A DNA stretch of 10,017 nt, from contig CANETO010000042.1 of NCBI GenBank assembly GCA_947440895.1, positions 1 through 10,017 of the forward strand. The letters are read 5' to 3'. This DNA comes from Planctomycetaceae bacterium (GTDB lineage Bacteria > Planctomycetota > Planctomycetia > Pirellulales > UBA1268). The notes under the pieces are model-generated. The model had not been told where the DNA came from. It saw only the letters and a program-made list of their open reading frames with translations, and did no database searches. Shown here piece after piece: positions 1 to 7,081 of this stretch. Both the position numbers and the translations under genes were made by a program. Position 1 is the first letter of the stretch, and each line of letters starts with the position of its first letter.

Positions 1-1438
1 GGGATTACTCGTCCAGACGCAACGGGACGTCACCGCCATCGATGCCGAGCTGTGGATCGCAGACGCCCGCGCGAGCGGAGAAATCTCACCGGAAGACGCG
101 GTGCCCGAGGCAATGATCGAGGCCACGCTCGCACGAGACCCGCAGATCGTCGAGCTCAAAAATCGACTGGCCGGCCTTGAAGAGGCGCTCTCGTTCCAGG
201 AGAACCGGAGCGCCCGGAGTGGCAGCGAGCCGGCGGTGCGGCGGCTGCGTGCCCAGGGTCAGGAACTGCTCGTGCGGCTTGAAAACAGAAGCGAGGAACT
301 CCGCCCGGCGATCGTTTCCCAACTTATGACCGAAGCCGTCGGACGGCGGTCGGAAACGCCGGTGGTCCTGAAGAAACGGCGGGAGATGCTGGCCAAGACC
401 CTCGAGGATACATCGAAGGAATTCGACAAGCTGTCGAAGGAGGTCACCGAACTCGGCAAGGCCAACGCCGACATGGACGCACGAAAAGTCGAACTGGAAC
501 ACCTCCAGCGGGTGACCGATCAGATCGGCATCGAACTGGAAAGCACGGCGATTGACCTCAACATGCCCAACCGCGTGACGCTCATCGAGCCGGCTGGCGT
601 GCCCCGCGGAAACGACAGATTGTTCCGTCTCCTTCTCACCATGATGGCGGGAATGGCCGGTCTCACGCTCGGCGGCGGGGTGATCGTACTGCGGGAATAC
701 CTGCGGGATCACGTCAATGTGGCTGATGACATTTCACGACGCGTTGGCGTCAGGGTGCTCGGCACCTTTCCACAGGTCTCGCGGCTGAGAAAGGGCCGTG
801 ACTACGGTGCGGTGTTGGCGGAGAGCGGCGATGCCATCCGAACACTCATCGCCCAGACCGGTCGCGAGGCGCCCAAGGTGATTCTCGTCACCAGTGCCGT
901 CGAGTCGGAAGGAAAGACGACGTTTGCCGCCCAACTGGCCGCCAGCCTTGCCCGCGCCGACAAACGCACCCTGCTCCTGGACGGCGACCTCCGGCACCCC
1001 GGCGCCCACGTCGCTCTGGAGTTGGAATTGCGGACCGGCCTGCCCGAGTTGCTGCGGGGCGAAGTCGGCAACGACGAAGTGGTGCAACCCACAAGCATTG
1101 AAGGCTTGTTCGCCGTGACGGGCGGCGCGTGTGATTACGCTGCGATCTCAGCACTGTCGCGGCCGGAATTGGCCCGGATTCTCCAGGGCTTTCGCGACTC
1201 CTTCGACCATATCGTGATCGATGGGGGGCCCGTGCTGGACGTGTCCGATTCGCTCCTGCTGGGGCAGCAGAGCGACGCGGTAATCCTGTCGACCATGCTT
1301 GATGTGAGCCGTGTACCGCAGGTGAACGCTGCCGTCGACCGACTGATGTCGGTCAACTTGCGGTTGCTGGGAGTGATCGTTCACGGTGGCATCGTGGCTC
1401 CGCCGCGACGGCGGTCAGCCCTGCCGGTGCCTGCGTGA
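1..1438 (+). CDS. Wzc-like polysaccharide chain-length regulator / BY-kinase, 5'-partial
   Basis: The reading frame is open from base 2, so the gene starts upstream of the window; the internal GTG at 101 is not a credible start. The first ~175 visible residues are charged and helical, as in the periplasmic coiled coil of Wzz/Wzc proteins. They end in a PNRVTLIEPAGVP stretch (the membrane-proximal segment of this family) and a transmembrane helix at about 620-691. A cytoplasmic P-loop kinase domain follows: Walker A SAVESEGKTT (893-922), Walker A' LLLDGDLRHP (DGD at about 980) and Walker B IVIDGGP (Asp codon 1220). By family knowledge, such proteins control polymer length and export at the inner membrane. 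Oddities are the GGP in place of the usual TPP after the Walker B Asp, and a C-terminus (RRRSALPVPA) without the tyrosine cluster typical of autophosphorylating BY-kinases. It is followed after 103 bases by an EpsI-like gene. The family call is firm; kinase activity is uncertain. Confidence 0.9.
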   Translation, partial: GLLVQTQRDVTAIDAELWIADARASGEISPEDAVPEAMIEATLARDPQIVELKNRLAGLEEALSFQENRSARSGSEPAVRRLRAQGQELLVRLENRSEELRPAIVSQLMTEAVGRRSETPVVLKKRREMLAKTLEDTSKEFDKLSKEVTELGKANADMDARKVELEHLQRVTDQIGIELESTAIDLNMPNRVTLIEPAGVPRGNDRLFRLLLTMMAGMAGLTLGGGVIVLREYLRDHVNVADDISRRVGVRVLGTFPQVSRLRKGRDYGAVLAESGDAIRTLIAQTGREAPKVILVTSAVESEGKTTFAAQLAASLARADKRTLLLDGDLRHPGAHVALELELRTGLPELLRGEVGNDEVVQPTSIEGLFAVTGGACDYAAISALSRPELARILQGFRDSFDHIVIDGGPVLDVSDSLLLGQQSDAVILSTMLDVSRVPQVNAAVDRLMSVNLRLLGVIVHGGIVAPPRRRSALPVPA

Positions 1439-1478
1439 GGCGTGAATTTCGAGAAGCCACGGACGGGGCAGGGGAGAT

Positions 1479-1496
1479 CCGGGCCGTGCGGTCCGG
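1479..1496 (+). other. Short GC-rich RNA hairpin between BY-kinase and epsI-like gene
   Basis: A 7-base-pair stem (one G-U pair) with a 4-base loop lies in the 103-base gap after the BY-kinase stop. No U-tract follows, so it is not a classical intrinsic terminator. It could stabilise or partly uncouple the two transcripts, or be chance in GC-rich DNA. The rest of the gap shows only the ribosome binding site of the next gene. Confidence 0.25.
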
Positions 1497-1541
1497 GCGT
1501 GTGGTCACCGGAGCGGCATCGAGCAACAGACCGAGGAACGC

Positions 1542-2225
1542 GTGAAGAACTTTTCTGGTGGCATGCTGACGGTGATTGCCGCATTCGGCCTCGTGGTTGG
1601 CACGACCTACGTGCACGGGTGGATGACGGACCGCTGGACCGGCCGCAATGTGGCCGCGGAACTCCAGCAGGCAGCGGAACTGCTTGAACAACGGTTCCCT
1701 TCACGATTCGGTGACTGGGGGGCTGTCGAGGAGTTGGAATCGAGCCCCGAGGAACTCGCACGGGCGGGGGCGGTCGGCCACATTTCCCGCGCCTACGTCA
1801 ACTCCACGAGCAAGGCACGCGTATCGGTGTTCGTCGTCTGCGCCACGCCACACGATGCGTCGGGGCACACTCCCGACCGATGTTATCCCGGAGCCGGATT
1901 CGAGATCGCGGAGACAGAGCATCGCCAGACCGTGCCGCTGGCCGATGGCCGCAACGCCGAGGTGTTCACCGGGACGTTTCGCAAGGCGGGGCAGACGCTG
2001 CGGGTGTTTTGGACCTACGGCATGGAAAACACGTGGATAGCGCCCCAGATCGCGAGGATCGAACTGGCCAACGCCAGGGCGGTGTACAAGGTCTACGTGA
2101 TCATCGACGAGTCGAAGTTGCCGCCGGGCGTAGGAGCGAATGTGTGCGCCGAATTCTTGTCGGCCATCCTGACGCAATTCGACGCCGCACTGAAGGAACC
2201 GGTCCCGCCCTCGCAGCCCGGCTGA
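1542..2225 (+). CDS. Exosortase-associated EpsI family protein
   Basis: This 227-residue protein has an N-terminal membrane anchor (residues about 7-24) and a periplasmic domain of the EpsI/DUF3485 type. The diagnostic stretch is GHTPDRCYPGAGFEI (residues 108-122), which matches the His-x-Pro ... Cys-x-Pro-Gly-x-Gly signature of the family. An FGDW near residue 57 and an RVFWTYG segment also fit. EpsI proteins go with exosortases and extracellular polysaccharide assembly, either as a separate gene or fused to the exosortase. Their biochemical role is not settled. The start chosen is GTG 1542, with GAGGA at 1533-1537 only 4 bases upstream. ATG 1563 is an in-frame alternative that would shorten the leader by 7 residues. 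The exosortase itself is not in the window. Position between the BY-kinase and gmd supports a polysaccharide role. Confidence 0.82.
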   Translation: MKNFSGGMLTVIAAFGLVVGTTYVHGWMTDRWTGRNVAAELQQAAELLEQRFPSRFGDWGAVEELESSPEELARAGAVGHISRAYVNSTSKARVSVFVVCATPHDASGHTPDRCYPGAGFEIAETEHRQTVPLADGRNAEVFTGTFRKAGQTLRVFWTYGMENTWIAPQIARIELANARAVYKVYVIIDESKLPPGVGANVCAEFLSAILTQFDAALKEPVPPSQPG

Positions 2226-2293
2226 TGAGCCCGTATCATGGACACCTCTTGTGAGCCCATGGTCCGCGGCAACCCGTCGCGAGCGGAAAGGTT

Positions 2294-2298
2294 GGAGG
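2294..2298 (+). promoter_or_regulatory. Ribosome binding site of gmd
   Basis: GGAGG lies 4 bases before GTG 2303 and decides this start. The 77 bases between the EpsI-like stop and gmd show no terminator or clear promoter, so co-transcription is plausible. Confidence 0.55.
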
Positions 2299-2302
2299 CC
2301 CC

Positions 2303-3355
2303 GTGTCCCTGAGTCCCAGACGTGCGCTCATCACCGGCATTACCGGCCAAGACGGTTCGTATTTGGCCGAATTACTTCTCCAGAAGGGTTACGAGGTGCA
2401 TGGCCTCATCCGCCGCTCGAGCACGTTTGGCACGCAGCGGATCGAGCATCTCTATCGCGACGTTCATGACATGCATCGGTCGCTGGTGCTGCACCACGGC
2501 GATATGGCGGATGGCAATGGACTCGCCAGACTGATCCGCGAAATCCGCCCGACGGAGGTCTACAACCTCGCCGCACAGAGCCATGTGCGGGTGAGCTTTG
2601 ACCAGCCCACCTACACCGCCGACGTCACCGCCGTGGGAACGCTCCGGCTGCTGGAGGCGATTCGGGACGTTCAGGATGCCGTCGGCTGCCAGATGCGCTT
2701 CTATCAGGCGTCGAGTTCAGAGATGTTCGGCAAGGTGCTCGAAACGCCACAGCGTGAGACAACGCCGTTCTATCCGCGGTCGCCGTACGGTGTGGCAAAA
2801 CTCTACGCCCACTGGATCACCATCAACTACCGAGAGAGCTACGGACTGCATGCCTCGTGCGGCATCCTGTTCAACCACGAAAGTCCGCGCCGCGGCGAGA
2901 CCTTCGTGACTCGCAAGATCACCAGGGCCGCCACCCGCATCAAACTGGGCATGCAACACAAACTCTACCTCGGCAACCTGGATGCCCAACGCGACTGGGG
3001 CTTCGCCGGAGACTACGTCGAAGCGATGTGGCTGATGCTCCAGCAGTCCGAGCCCGATGACTATGTGGTGGCGACGAACGAGACGCACTCCGTTCGGGAA
3101 TTCTGCGAGAAGGCCTTTGGCAGGCTGGGCCTTGACTATCGTGAGTTCGTCGAGATCGACCCTCGCTATTTCCGTCCGGCGGAAGTCGACCTCCTCCTCG
3201 GCTCCGCCGACAAGGCGGAGGCACAACTGGGCTGGAAGCCCCGCTGCTCGTTCGATGAACTGGTGGCCCGCATGGTGGACGCAGATCTCGAACTGGCACG
3301 CAAAGAACACGTGCTCCTCGCCGCGGGTCATGATGGCACGATCCCCAACCGCTGA
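2303..3355 (+). CDS. gmd: GDP-mannose 4,6-dehydratase
   Basis: This enzyme converts GDP-D-mannose to GDP-4-keto-6-deoxy-D-mannose, the first committed step towards GDP-L-fucose and related 6-deoxyhexoses. It is a cytoplasmic extended-SDR protein. The sequence shows the N-terminal Rossmann motif GITGQDG (residues 12-18), the ASSSEMFG active-site segment (Ser/Glu near 138-140) and the YxxxK pair in YGVAK (Tyr162, Lys166). The GMD-specific stretches FNHESPRRGETFVTRKI and LGNLDAQRDWGFAGDYVEAMW are also present. At 350 residues it is full length for the family. It starts at GTG with a GGAGG ribosome binding site and ends with in-frame tandem stops (TGA TAG, 3353-3358). The next gene, fcl, begins 30 bases later and catalyses the following step, which supports both assignments. 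Confidence 0.96.
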   Translation: MSLSPRRALITGITGQDGSYLAELLLQKGYEVHGLIRRSSTFGTQRIEHLYRDVHDMHRSLVLHHGDMADGNGLARLIREIRPTEVYNLAAQSHVRVSFDQPTYTADVTAVGTLRLLEAIRDVQDAVGCQMRFYQASSSEMFGKVLETPQRETTPFYPRSPYGVAKLYAHWITINYRESYGLHASCGILFNHESPRRGETFVTRKITRAATRIKLGMQHKLYLGNLDAQRDWGFAGDYVEAMWLMLQQSEPDDYVVATNETHSVREFCEKAFGRLGLDYREFVEIDPRYFRPAEVDLLLGSADKAEAQLGWKPRCSFDELVARMVDADLELARKEHVLLAAGHDGTIPNR

Positions 3356-3385
3356 TAGCCGGAGTTGTGCCCGGAGAAAGAGACC

Positions 3386-4372
3386 GTGACCGAACTAGCG
3401 GGAAAAAGGATCGTCGTGACCGGAGGCGCGGGCTTTCTGGGTCAGGCCGTCGTCCGGGTGCTCCGCCGGCGGGGCGTGTCCGACGATCGGATCGTCGTGC
3501 CGCGCCGCAAGGACTGCGATCTCACGGTTGAATCCGACGTGGAACGACTCTACGAAGAGGCCCGTCCGGATATCGTCATCCACCTCGCCGCCGAGGTCGG
3601 AGGCATTGGGGCGAACATGGCCCACCCCGGACGGTTCTTTTATGACAACATGGCGATGGGGCTGCATCTGGTGGAGCATGCCAGGCGGCGCGGACTCGAG
3701 AAGTTCGTGCACACCGGTACCGTCTGCGCCTATCCCAAGCATTGTCCGGTGCCGTTTCGTGAGGAAGACCTCTGGAACGGATATCCGGAGGAGACCAATG
3801 CTCCGTACGGCGTGGCCAAGAAGGCGATCTTCGTGATGCTCGACGGCTATCGCCGGGAGTACGGCTTACACAGCGCCGTCGTCGTCCCGGTGAACCTGTA
3901 CGGCCCCGGGGACAACTTCGATCCCCAGTCGAGCCATGTGATCCCCGCACTCATTCGCAAGTGTGAAGAGGCCCGATTGGCAGGGAGTCCGCAGATCGTC
4001 TGCTGGGGAACCGGCAAGGCAACCCGTGAGTTTCTCTACGTGGATGATGCCGCGGAGGGTGTCGTGCGGGCGGCCGAGGTCATGGAAGAGCCCACGCCGA
4101 TCAATTTAGGCGGCGGCGTGGAGACTCCGATTCGTGAACTGGTCGGTAGGATCGCAAAGGCCTGCCGTTTCGACGGACGCATCGAGTGGGATGCCTCGAT
4201 GCCAGACGGTCAGCCTCGCCGGGGACTCGATATCTCGCGGGCCCGAAAACTGCTCGGCTGGGAGCCACAACAGGACTTCGATCGCGGTCTCGAAGCCACG
4301 GTCGCATGGTGGCGCAACCGCGGCGAAGAGATCCTCCATACGTCGAATGGCCCAAACCGCCGGAGGCGGTGA
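3386..4372 (+). CDS. fcl: GDP-L-fucose synthase (GDP-4-keto-6-deoxymannose epimerase/reductase)
   Basis: This enzyme epimerises and reduces the Gmd product with NADPH to GDP-L-fucose. With the start at GTG 3386 it has 328 residues, close to the usual ~320. Visible motifs are GGAGFLG (13-19, dinucleotide binding), GTVCAYPK (111-118), YGVAK (Tyr141, Lys145 catalytic pair), NLYGPGDNF and SSHVIPAL (His184). The segment normally reading GSSCIYPK in characterised enzymes has Thr-Val before the conserved Cys, so the usual catalytic Ser is replaced by Thr, which could still serve. The start at 3386 is preferred because GGAGA (3373-3377) lies 8 bases upstream. A TTG at 3365 would add 7 residues, with GGAG directly abutting it. 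Another GDP-4-keto-hexose reductase of the same subfamily remains possible, but the gmd pairing favours fcl. Confidence 0.93.
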   Translation: MTELAGKRIVVTGGAGFLGQAVVRVLRRRGVSDDRIVVPRRKDCDLTVESDVERLYEEARPDIVIHLAAEVGGIGANMAHPGRFFYDNMAMGLHLVEHARRRGLEKFVHTGTVCAYPKHCPVPFREEDLWNGYPEETNAPYGVAKKAIFVMLDGYRREYGLHSAVVVPVNLYGPGDNFDPQSSHVIPALIRKCEEARLAGSPQIVCWGTGKATREFLYVDDAAEGVVRAAEVMEEPTPINLGGGVETPIRELVGRIAKACRFDGRIEWDASMPDGQPRRGLDISRARKLLGWEPQQDFDRGLEATVAWWRNRGEEILHTSNGPNRRRR

Positions 4373-4424
4373 AAACCTTCGACTCGGAGCGAGGATACGC
4401 TCACTCGCTTCGGCTTCCACCGCC
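4356..4424. terminator. Candidate bidirectional stem-loop between convergent fcl and helicase genes
   Basis: The 101-base gap between the two convergent stops contains nested inverted repeats. GGCGGTG (4365-4371) pairs with CACCGCC (4418-4424). Inside it, bases 4384-4393 pair with 4404-4413 (10 pairs, two G-U). An alternative small hairpin, ACCGCC (4356-4361) with GGCGGT (4365-4370), overlaps the fcl stop. Neither strand has a proper U-tract, so factor-independent termination is unproven. Position and symmetry suggest a shared 3'-end structure. The remainder (4425-4473) shows nothing recognisable. Confidence 0.4.
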
Positions 4425-4473
4425 CCCGGCTCGCGGATGGAAAAGCGACTCTCGTTGGCAGGCCAAATGGCGA

Positions 4474-6960
4474 TCATGCTGGCGGGCTGTCAGCTGCCGG
4501 TTCCAGGGCGCCGTGGCCGAGGATGAATTTTCGGGTACCGGCGGTGCCGTCGAAAATCACGGTGCCGATGGCACGGGGGCCTGTCCCACTGATGCCGGCG
4601 ATGATTCCCTCACCGTATTCGGCATGCCGGACGCGTTGGCCGCTCACGTAGGTTCTTTTGACGGGCTGCAGGCCTCCCAACCGCTTGGCGAGTTCCGTTG
4701 CTCGCTCCGTCGCCCCGTCGAGTCCACGCTGGCGGGCGGTGGTCGGGCGCTGTTTGTTTGGGCGGGGGGGCTGACATTCCTCGGACGCATCCGATTCGTC
4801 GAGTTCCAGCACCAGTCCGTCGGAGCGGAGCATCGTCGGGCCACCTTCCTGCGCTGGAGCGCTGGTGTCGGCCGATTCGTCCGCGGCGACCTGCGAGTAG
4901 TCGTCGTCACCGGCCACGCCCCACCTCGCCCACGATGCTCCCGCTGCCGGTGCTTCGGCACCGGTCACGACCGTCTCGGTGCCGGTCATCTCTGTCAGGA
5001 ACACGCTCGGGGCGGAAATGCGACGGACGCCGCGGTAGTCGCGCATGCGGGCGGAGCTGGCGTGCACCTCCTCTCGGCCGCGCGTGATACCGACGAACAC
5101 CAATCGACGTTCCTCTTCCATCTGCTCAGGCTGGTCGATGCTGCGTTCGTGGGGCAGAATGCCATCCTCCATCGCCACCAGGTAGACAACGGAGAATTCC
5201 AGCCCCTTGGAGGCGTGAAGCGTCATCAGCGAGACCCGGTTCTCTTGGGCGTCCCAGACGTCGGTGTCGGCAACAAGCGCCGTGGTTTCGAGGAATGCCC
5301 CCAGGGCATCGTCACCCGGAGTGCTTGGCTGAAATGTTTCGTCGCATTGCCGCGCGGCCGTGACGAGTTCCTCCACGTTGGCGAGCCGATCCTCCCCGCC
5401 CTCGTCGCCGCCGTCCTCCGCGAGCATCCGCCGATATCCCGTCTTTTCCAGCACGGCATCGAGGAGCATCGCGACGCTCCCCTGATCGCCGTCAGCCTGC
5501 TCCGCAAGTTCGCTGTGGAGTCGGGCAAACTGCACCAGCGCCGCACCGGACCGCTTCGAGATGCCGGGAATCCGCGTTGCCTGGGCTGCAGACTCCAGCA
5601 GACTGGCACGCTGGTCATCCGCCCACGACAGCAGGCGGTCAAGCGACTGCTTGCCGATACCGCGTGGCGGCACGTTGACGACTCGCAGCAACGCCTCGTC
5701 GTCGCGGGGGTTCTTGAGGAGCCGCAACCATGCGACCACGTCGCGGATCTCACGCCGCTTGAAGAACTCAAGGCCACGCACCAATTGGTAGGGCACGCCA
5801 CGGCCACGGAGGGCCACTTCCAACGAACGCGACAGGGCGTTGGTTCGAAAGAGAATCGCGAAGTCCTTTGGGGTGCGGGAACCGCTCGCCAACGCCGCGG
5901 CGATTTCATCCGCAATGCGATCCGCTTCGTCGTGGCTAGAGGCATCCAGCACGATCCGCACCGGCGAGCCCGGGGGAGCATCTGTGATCAGTCGCTTCGG
6001 CTTGCGACGGCTGTTGTGGGCAATGAGCCGATCGGCCGTTCCGAGAATATTGGACGTGCTGCGGTAGTTGTGCTCGAGTTTCACGACCGAAGCCGTGGGA
6101 TAATCACGCTCGAACTCGAGAATGTTGCGGATGCTCGCGCCTCTCCAGCCATAGATCGCCTGATCCGGGTCGCCGGTCACCGCGAGATTCGGGTGGTCGA
6201 TCGAGAGTCCTCGCACGATGCAATACTGCACCGCGTTTGTGTCCTGGTATTCGTCGACAAGAATCCACCGGTGCCGCGCGTCGAGCATCCGACGGAGTTC
6301 GGGGTTGTCCATCAGCATGCGGGCGATATGCCCGAGCAGATCGTCGAAATCGACCGAGTTTGCCTCCAGCATCATCTGCTGATAGACCGGCCAGACCCGC
6401 TTGGCGACCTCATCCACTGGTCGCCCCCAGCGGGGCTCGAACGACTCGGGGGTGGTCAGTTCATTCTTGGCCCGGCTGATTACGCCCGCCACACGGTCGA
6501 TCGGAGTGTGGGTCAACGACAGCCCCAGTTTTTTGGCGGCCCGCTTGAGCAGGGAGCCTGCATCATCGGGATCGAGAATCGAATAGTCGCTCGTCAGCCC
6601 GGCAAGGCGGGCATTCCTCCGGAGCAGGCGGGCGGCAAATCGGTGAAACGTGCCCATCTCCACCGGCTGAGGGCCGACAAGTTCAGAAACGCGGCGCCGC
6701 ATTTCGTCGGCCGCCTTGTTGGTGAACGACAACGCCACGATTTGCTCTGCCGGAACGCCGGCCGAGATCAGATGCGCAATCCGATGCGTTACGACGCGGG
6801 TTTTGCCGCTACCAGGGCCTGCTAGCACGAGCAGCGGGCCCTCGACGTGCGTGGCTGCGCGTTGTTGCGACGGATTCAATGCGTCGAACGATCGTGCTGA
6901 GGAAGGGGCAGGCACGGGATTTTCACGTGGGGTGGAGGCCGAGGACCAAGGCCCGCTCAC
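4474..6960 (-). CDS. pcrA: UvrD/PcrA-type superfamily 1 DNA helicase
   Basis: This is a 3'-5' ATP-dependent DNA translocase of the UvrD/PcrA/Rep family, used in repair, replication restart and clearing of RNA polymerase. With the start at GTG 6960 it has 828 residues. It shows the Q motif LNPSQQ, Walker A AGPGSGKT (Lys at residue 53), motif Ia SFTNKAADEM, motif II VDEYQD (236-240), motif III GDPDQAIYGWRG (263-274), motif IV HNYRST, motif V HASKGLEF (582-589) and motif VI GITRGREE (624-631, with Gly where Ala is usual). A ~140-residue low-complexity linker leads to GQRVRHAEYGEGII (about 774-787), the PcrA-type Tudor-like domain that contacts RNA polymerase in known relatives. The frame is open to an ATG at 7083, but that start would overlap the divergent gene and lie upstream of the likely promoter. 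GTG 6915 is another candidate. No start has a convincing ribosome binding site. Confidence 0.95.
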   Translation of the reverse strand: MSGPWSSASTPRENPVPAPSSARSFDALNPSQQRAATHVEGPLLVLAGPGSGKTRVVTHRIAHLISAGVPAEQIVALSFTNKAADEMRRRVSELVGPQPVEMGTFHRFAARLLRRNARLAGLTSDYSILDPDDAGSLLKRAAKKLGLSLTHTPIDRVAGVISRAKNELTTPESFEPRWGRPVDEVAKRVWPVYQQMMLEANSVDFDDLLGHIARMLMDNPELRRMLDARHRWILVDEYQDTNAVQYCIVRGLSIDHPNLAVTGDPDQAIYGWRGASIRNILEFERDYPTASVVKLEHNYRSTSNILGTADRLIAHNSRRKPKRLITDAPPGSPVRIVLDASSHDEADRIADEIAAALASGSRTPKDFAILFRTNALSRSLEVALRGRGVPYQLVRGLEFFKRREIRDVVAWLRLLKNPRDDEALLRVVNVPPRGIGKQSLDRLLSWADDQRASLLESAAQATRIPGISKRSGAALVQFARLHSELAEQADGDQGSVAMLLDAVLEKTGYRRMLAEDGGDEGGEDRLANVEELVTAARQCDETFQPSTPGDDALGAFLETTALVADTDVWDAQENRVSLMTLHASKGLEFSVVYLVAMEDGILPHERSIDQPEQMEEERRLVFVGITRGREEVHASSARMRDYRGVRRISAPSVFLTEMTGTETVVTGAEAPAAGASWARWGVAGDDDYSQVAADESADTSAPAQEGGPTMLRSDGLVLELDESDASEECQPPRPNKQRPTTARQRGLDGATERATELAKRLGGLQPVKRTYVSGQRVRHAEYGEGIIAGISGTGPRAIGTVIFDGTAGTRKFILGHGALEPAADSPPA

Positions 6961-6983
6961 CGAGGGGTCAAGCGGCGCGACGG

Positions 6984-7020
6984 TAGGCAGTTTTTGAACA
7001 TTTGGAGTATATTCAAGGGG
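6984..7020. promoter_or_regulatory. AT-rich divergent promoter region between helicase and alpha-CTD genes
   Basis: This is the only clearly AT-rich patch in the intergenic space. A plus-strand -10-like TATATT (7008-7013) would give a start near 7020 and a ~60-base leader for the alpha-CTD gene. On the minus strand the overlapping bases read TATACT (7011-7006), giving a start near 6999 for the helicase. TTGAA (6994-6998) and TTCAA (7012-7016) form an inverted repeat around it. The -35 elements are weak on both strands (TAGGCA at 6984-6989 on plus). This is an inference from sequence alone. Confidence 0.4.
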
Positions 7021-7070
7021 CCATGTTCTCGGGCGCGGTTGCCCGCTGATCACGCAATTCATCTCGCACG

Positions 7071-7076
7071 GGAGGG
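7071..7076 (+). promoter_or_regulatory. Ribosome binding site of alpha-CTD gene
   Basis: GGAGGG sits 5 bases before ATG 7082 and supports that start. It also argues that bases 7071-7083 belong to the plus-strand gene rather than to an extended helicase N-terminus. Confidence 0.65.
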
Positions 7077-7081
7077 ACCCC

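Noticed and set aside
86..712. 208-codon minus-strand frame opposite the BY-kinase
   Set aside because: It lies fully antisense to a gene with recognised domains and shows no domain or ribosome binding site of its own.
4186..6825. 879-codon open frame on the plus strand, opposite the helicase and overlapping the end of fcl
   Set aside because: Long antisense frames are common opposite GC-rich genes. Its translation is rich in Arg, His and Gly without recognisable domains, whereas the minus strand encodes all the SF1 helicase motifs and the plus-strand start lies inside fcl.
6994..7016. LexA/SOS box in front of the helicase
   Set aside because: GAAC and TTC half-sites exist, but the spacing does not match the LexA patterns I know (GAAC-N4-GTTC or CTG-N10-CAG), so an SOS call is not supported.
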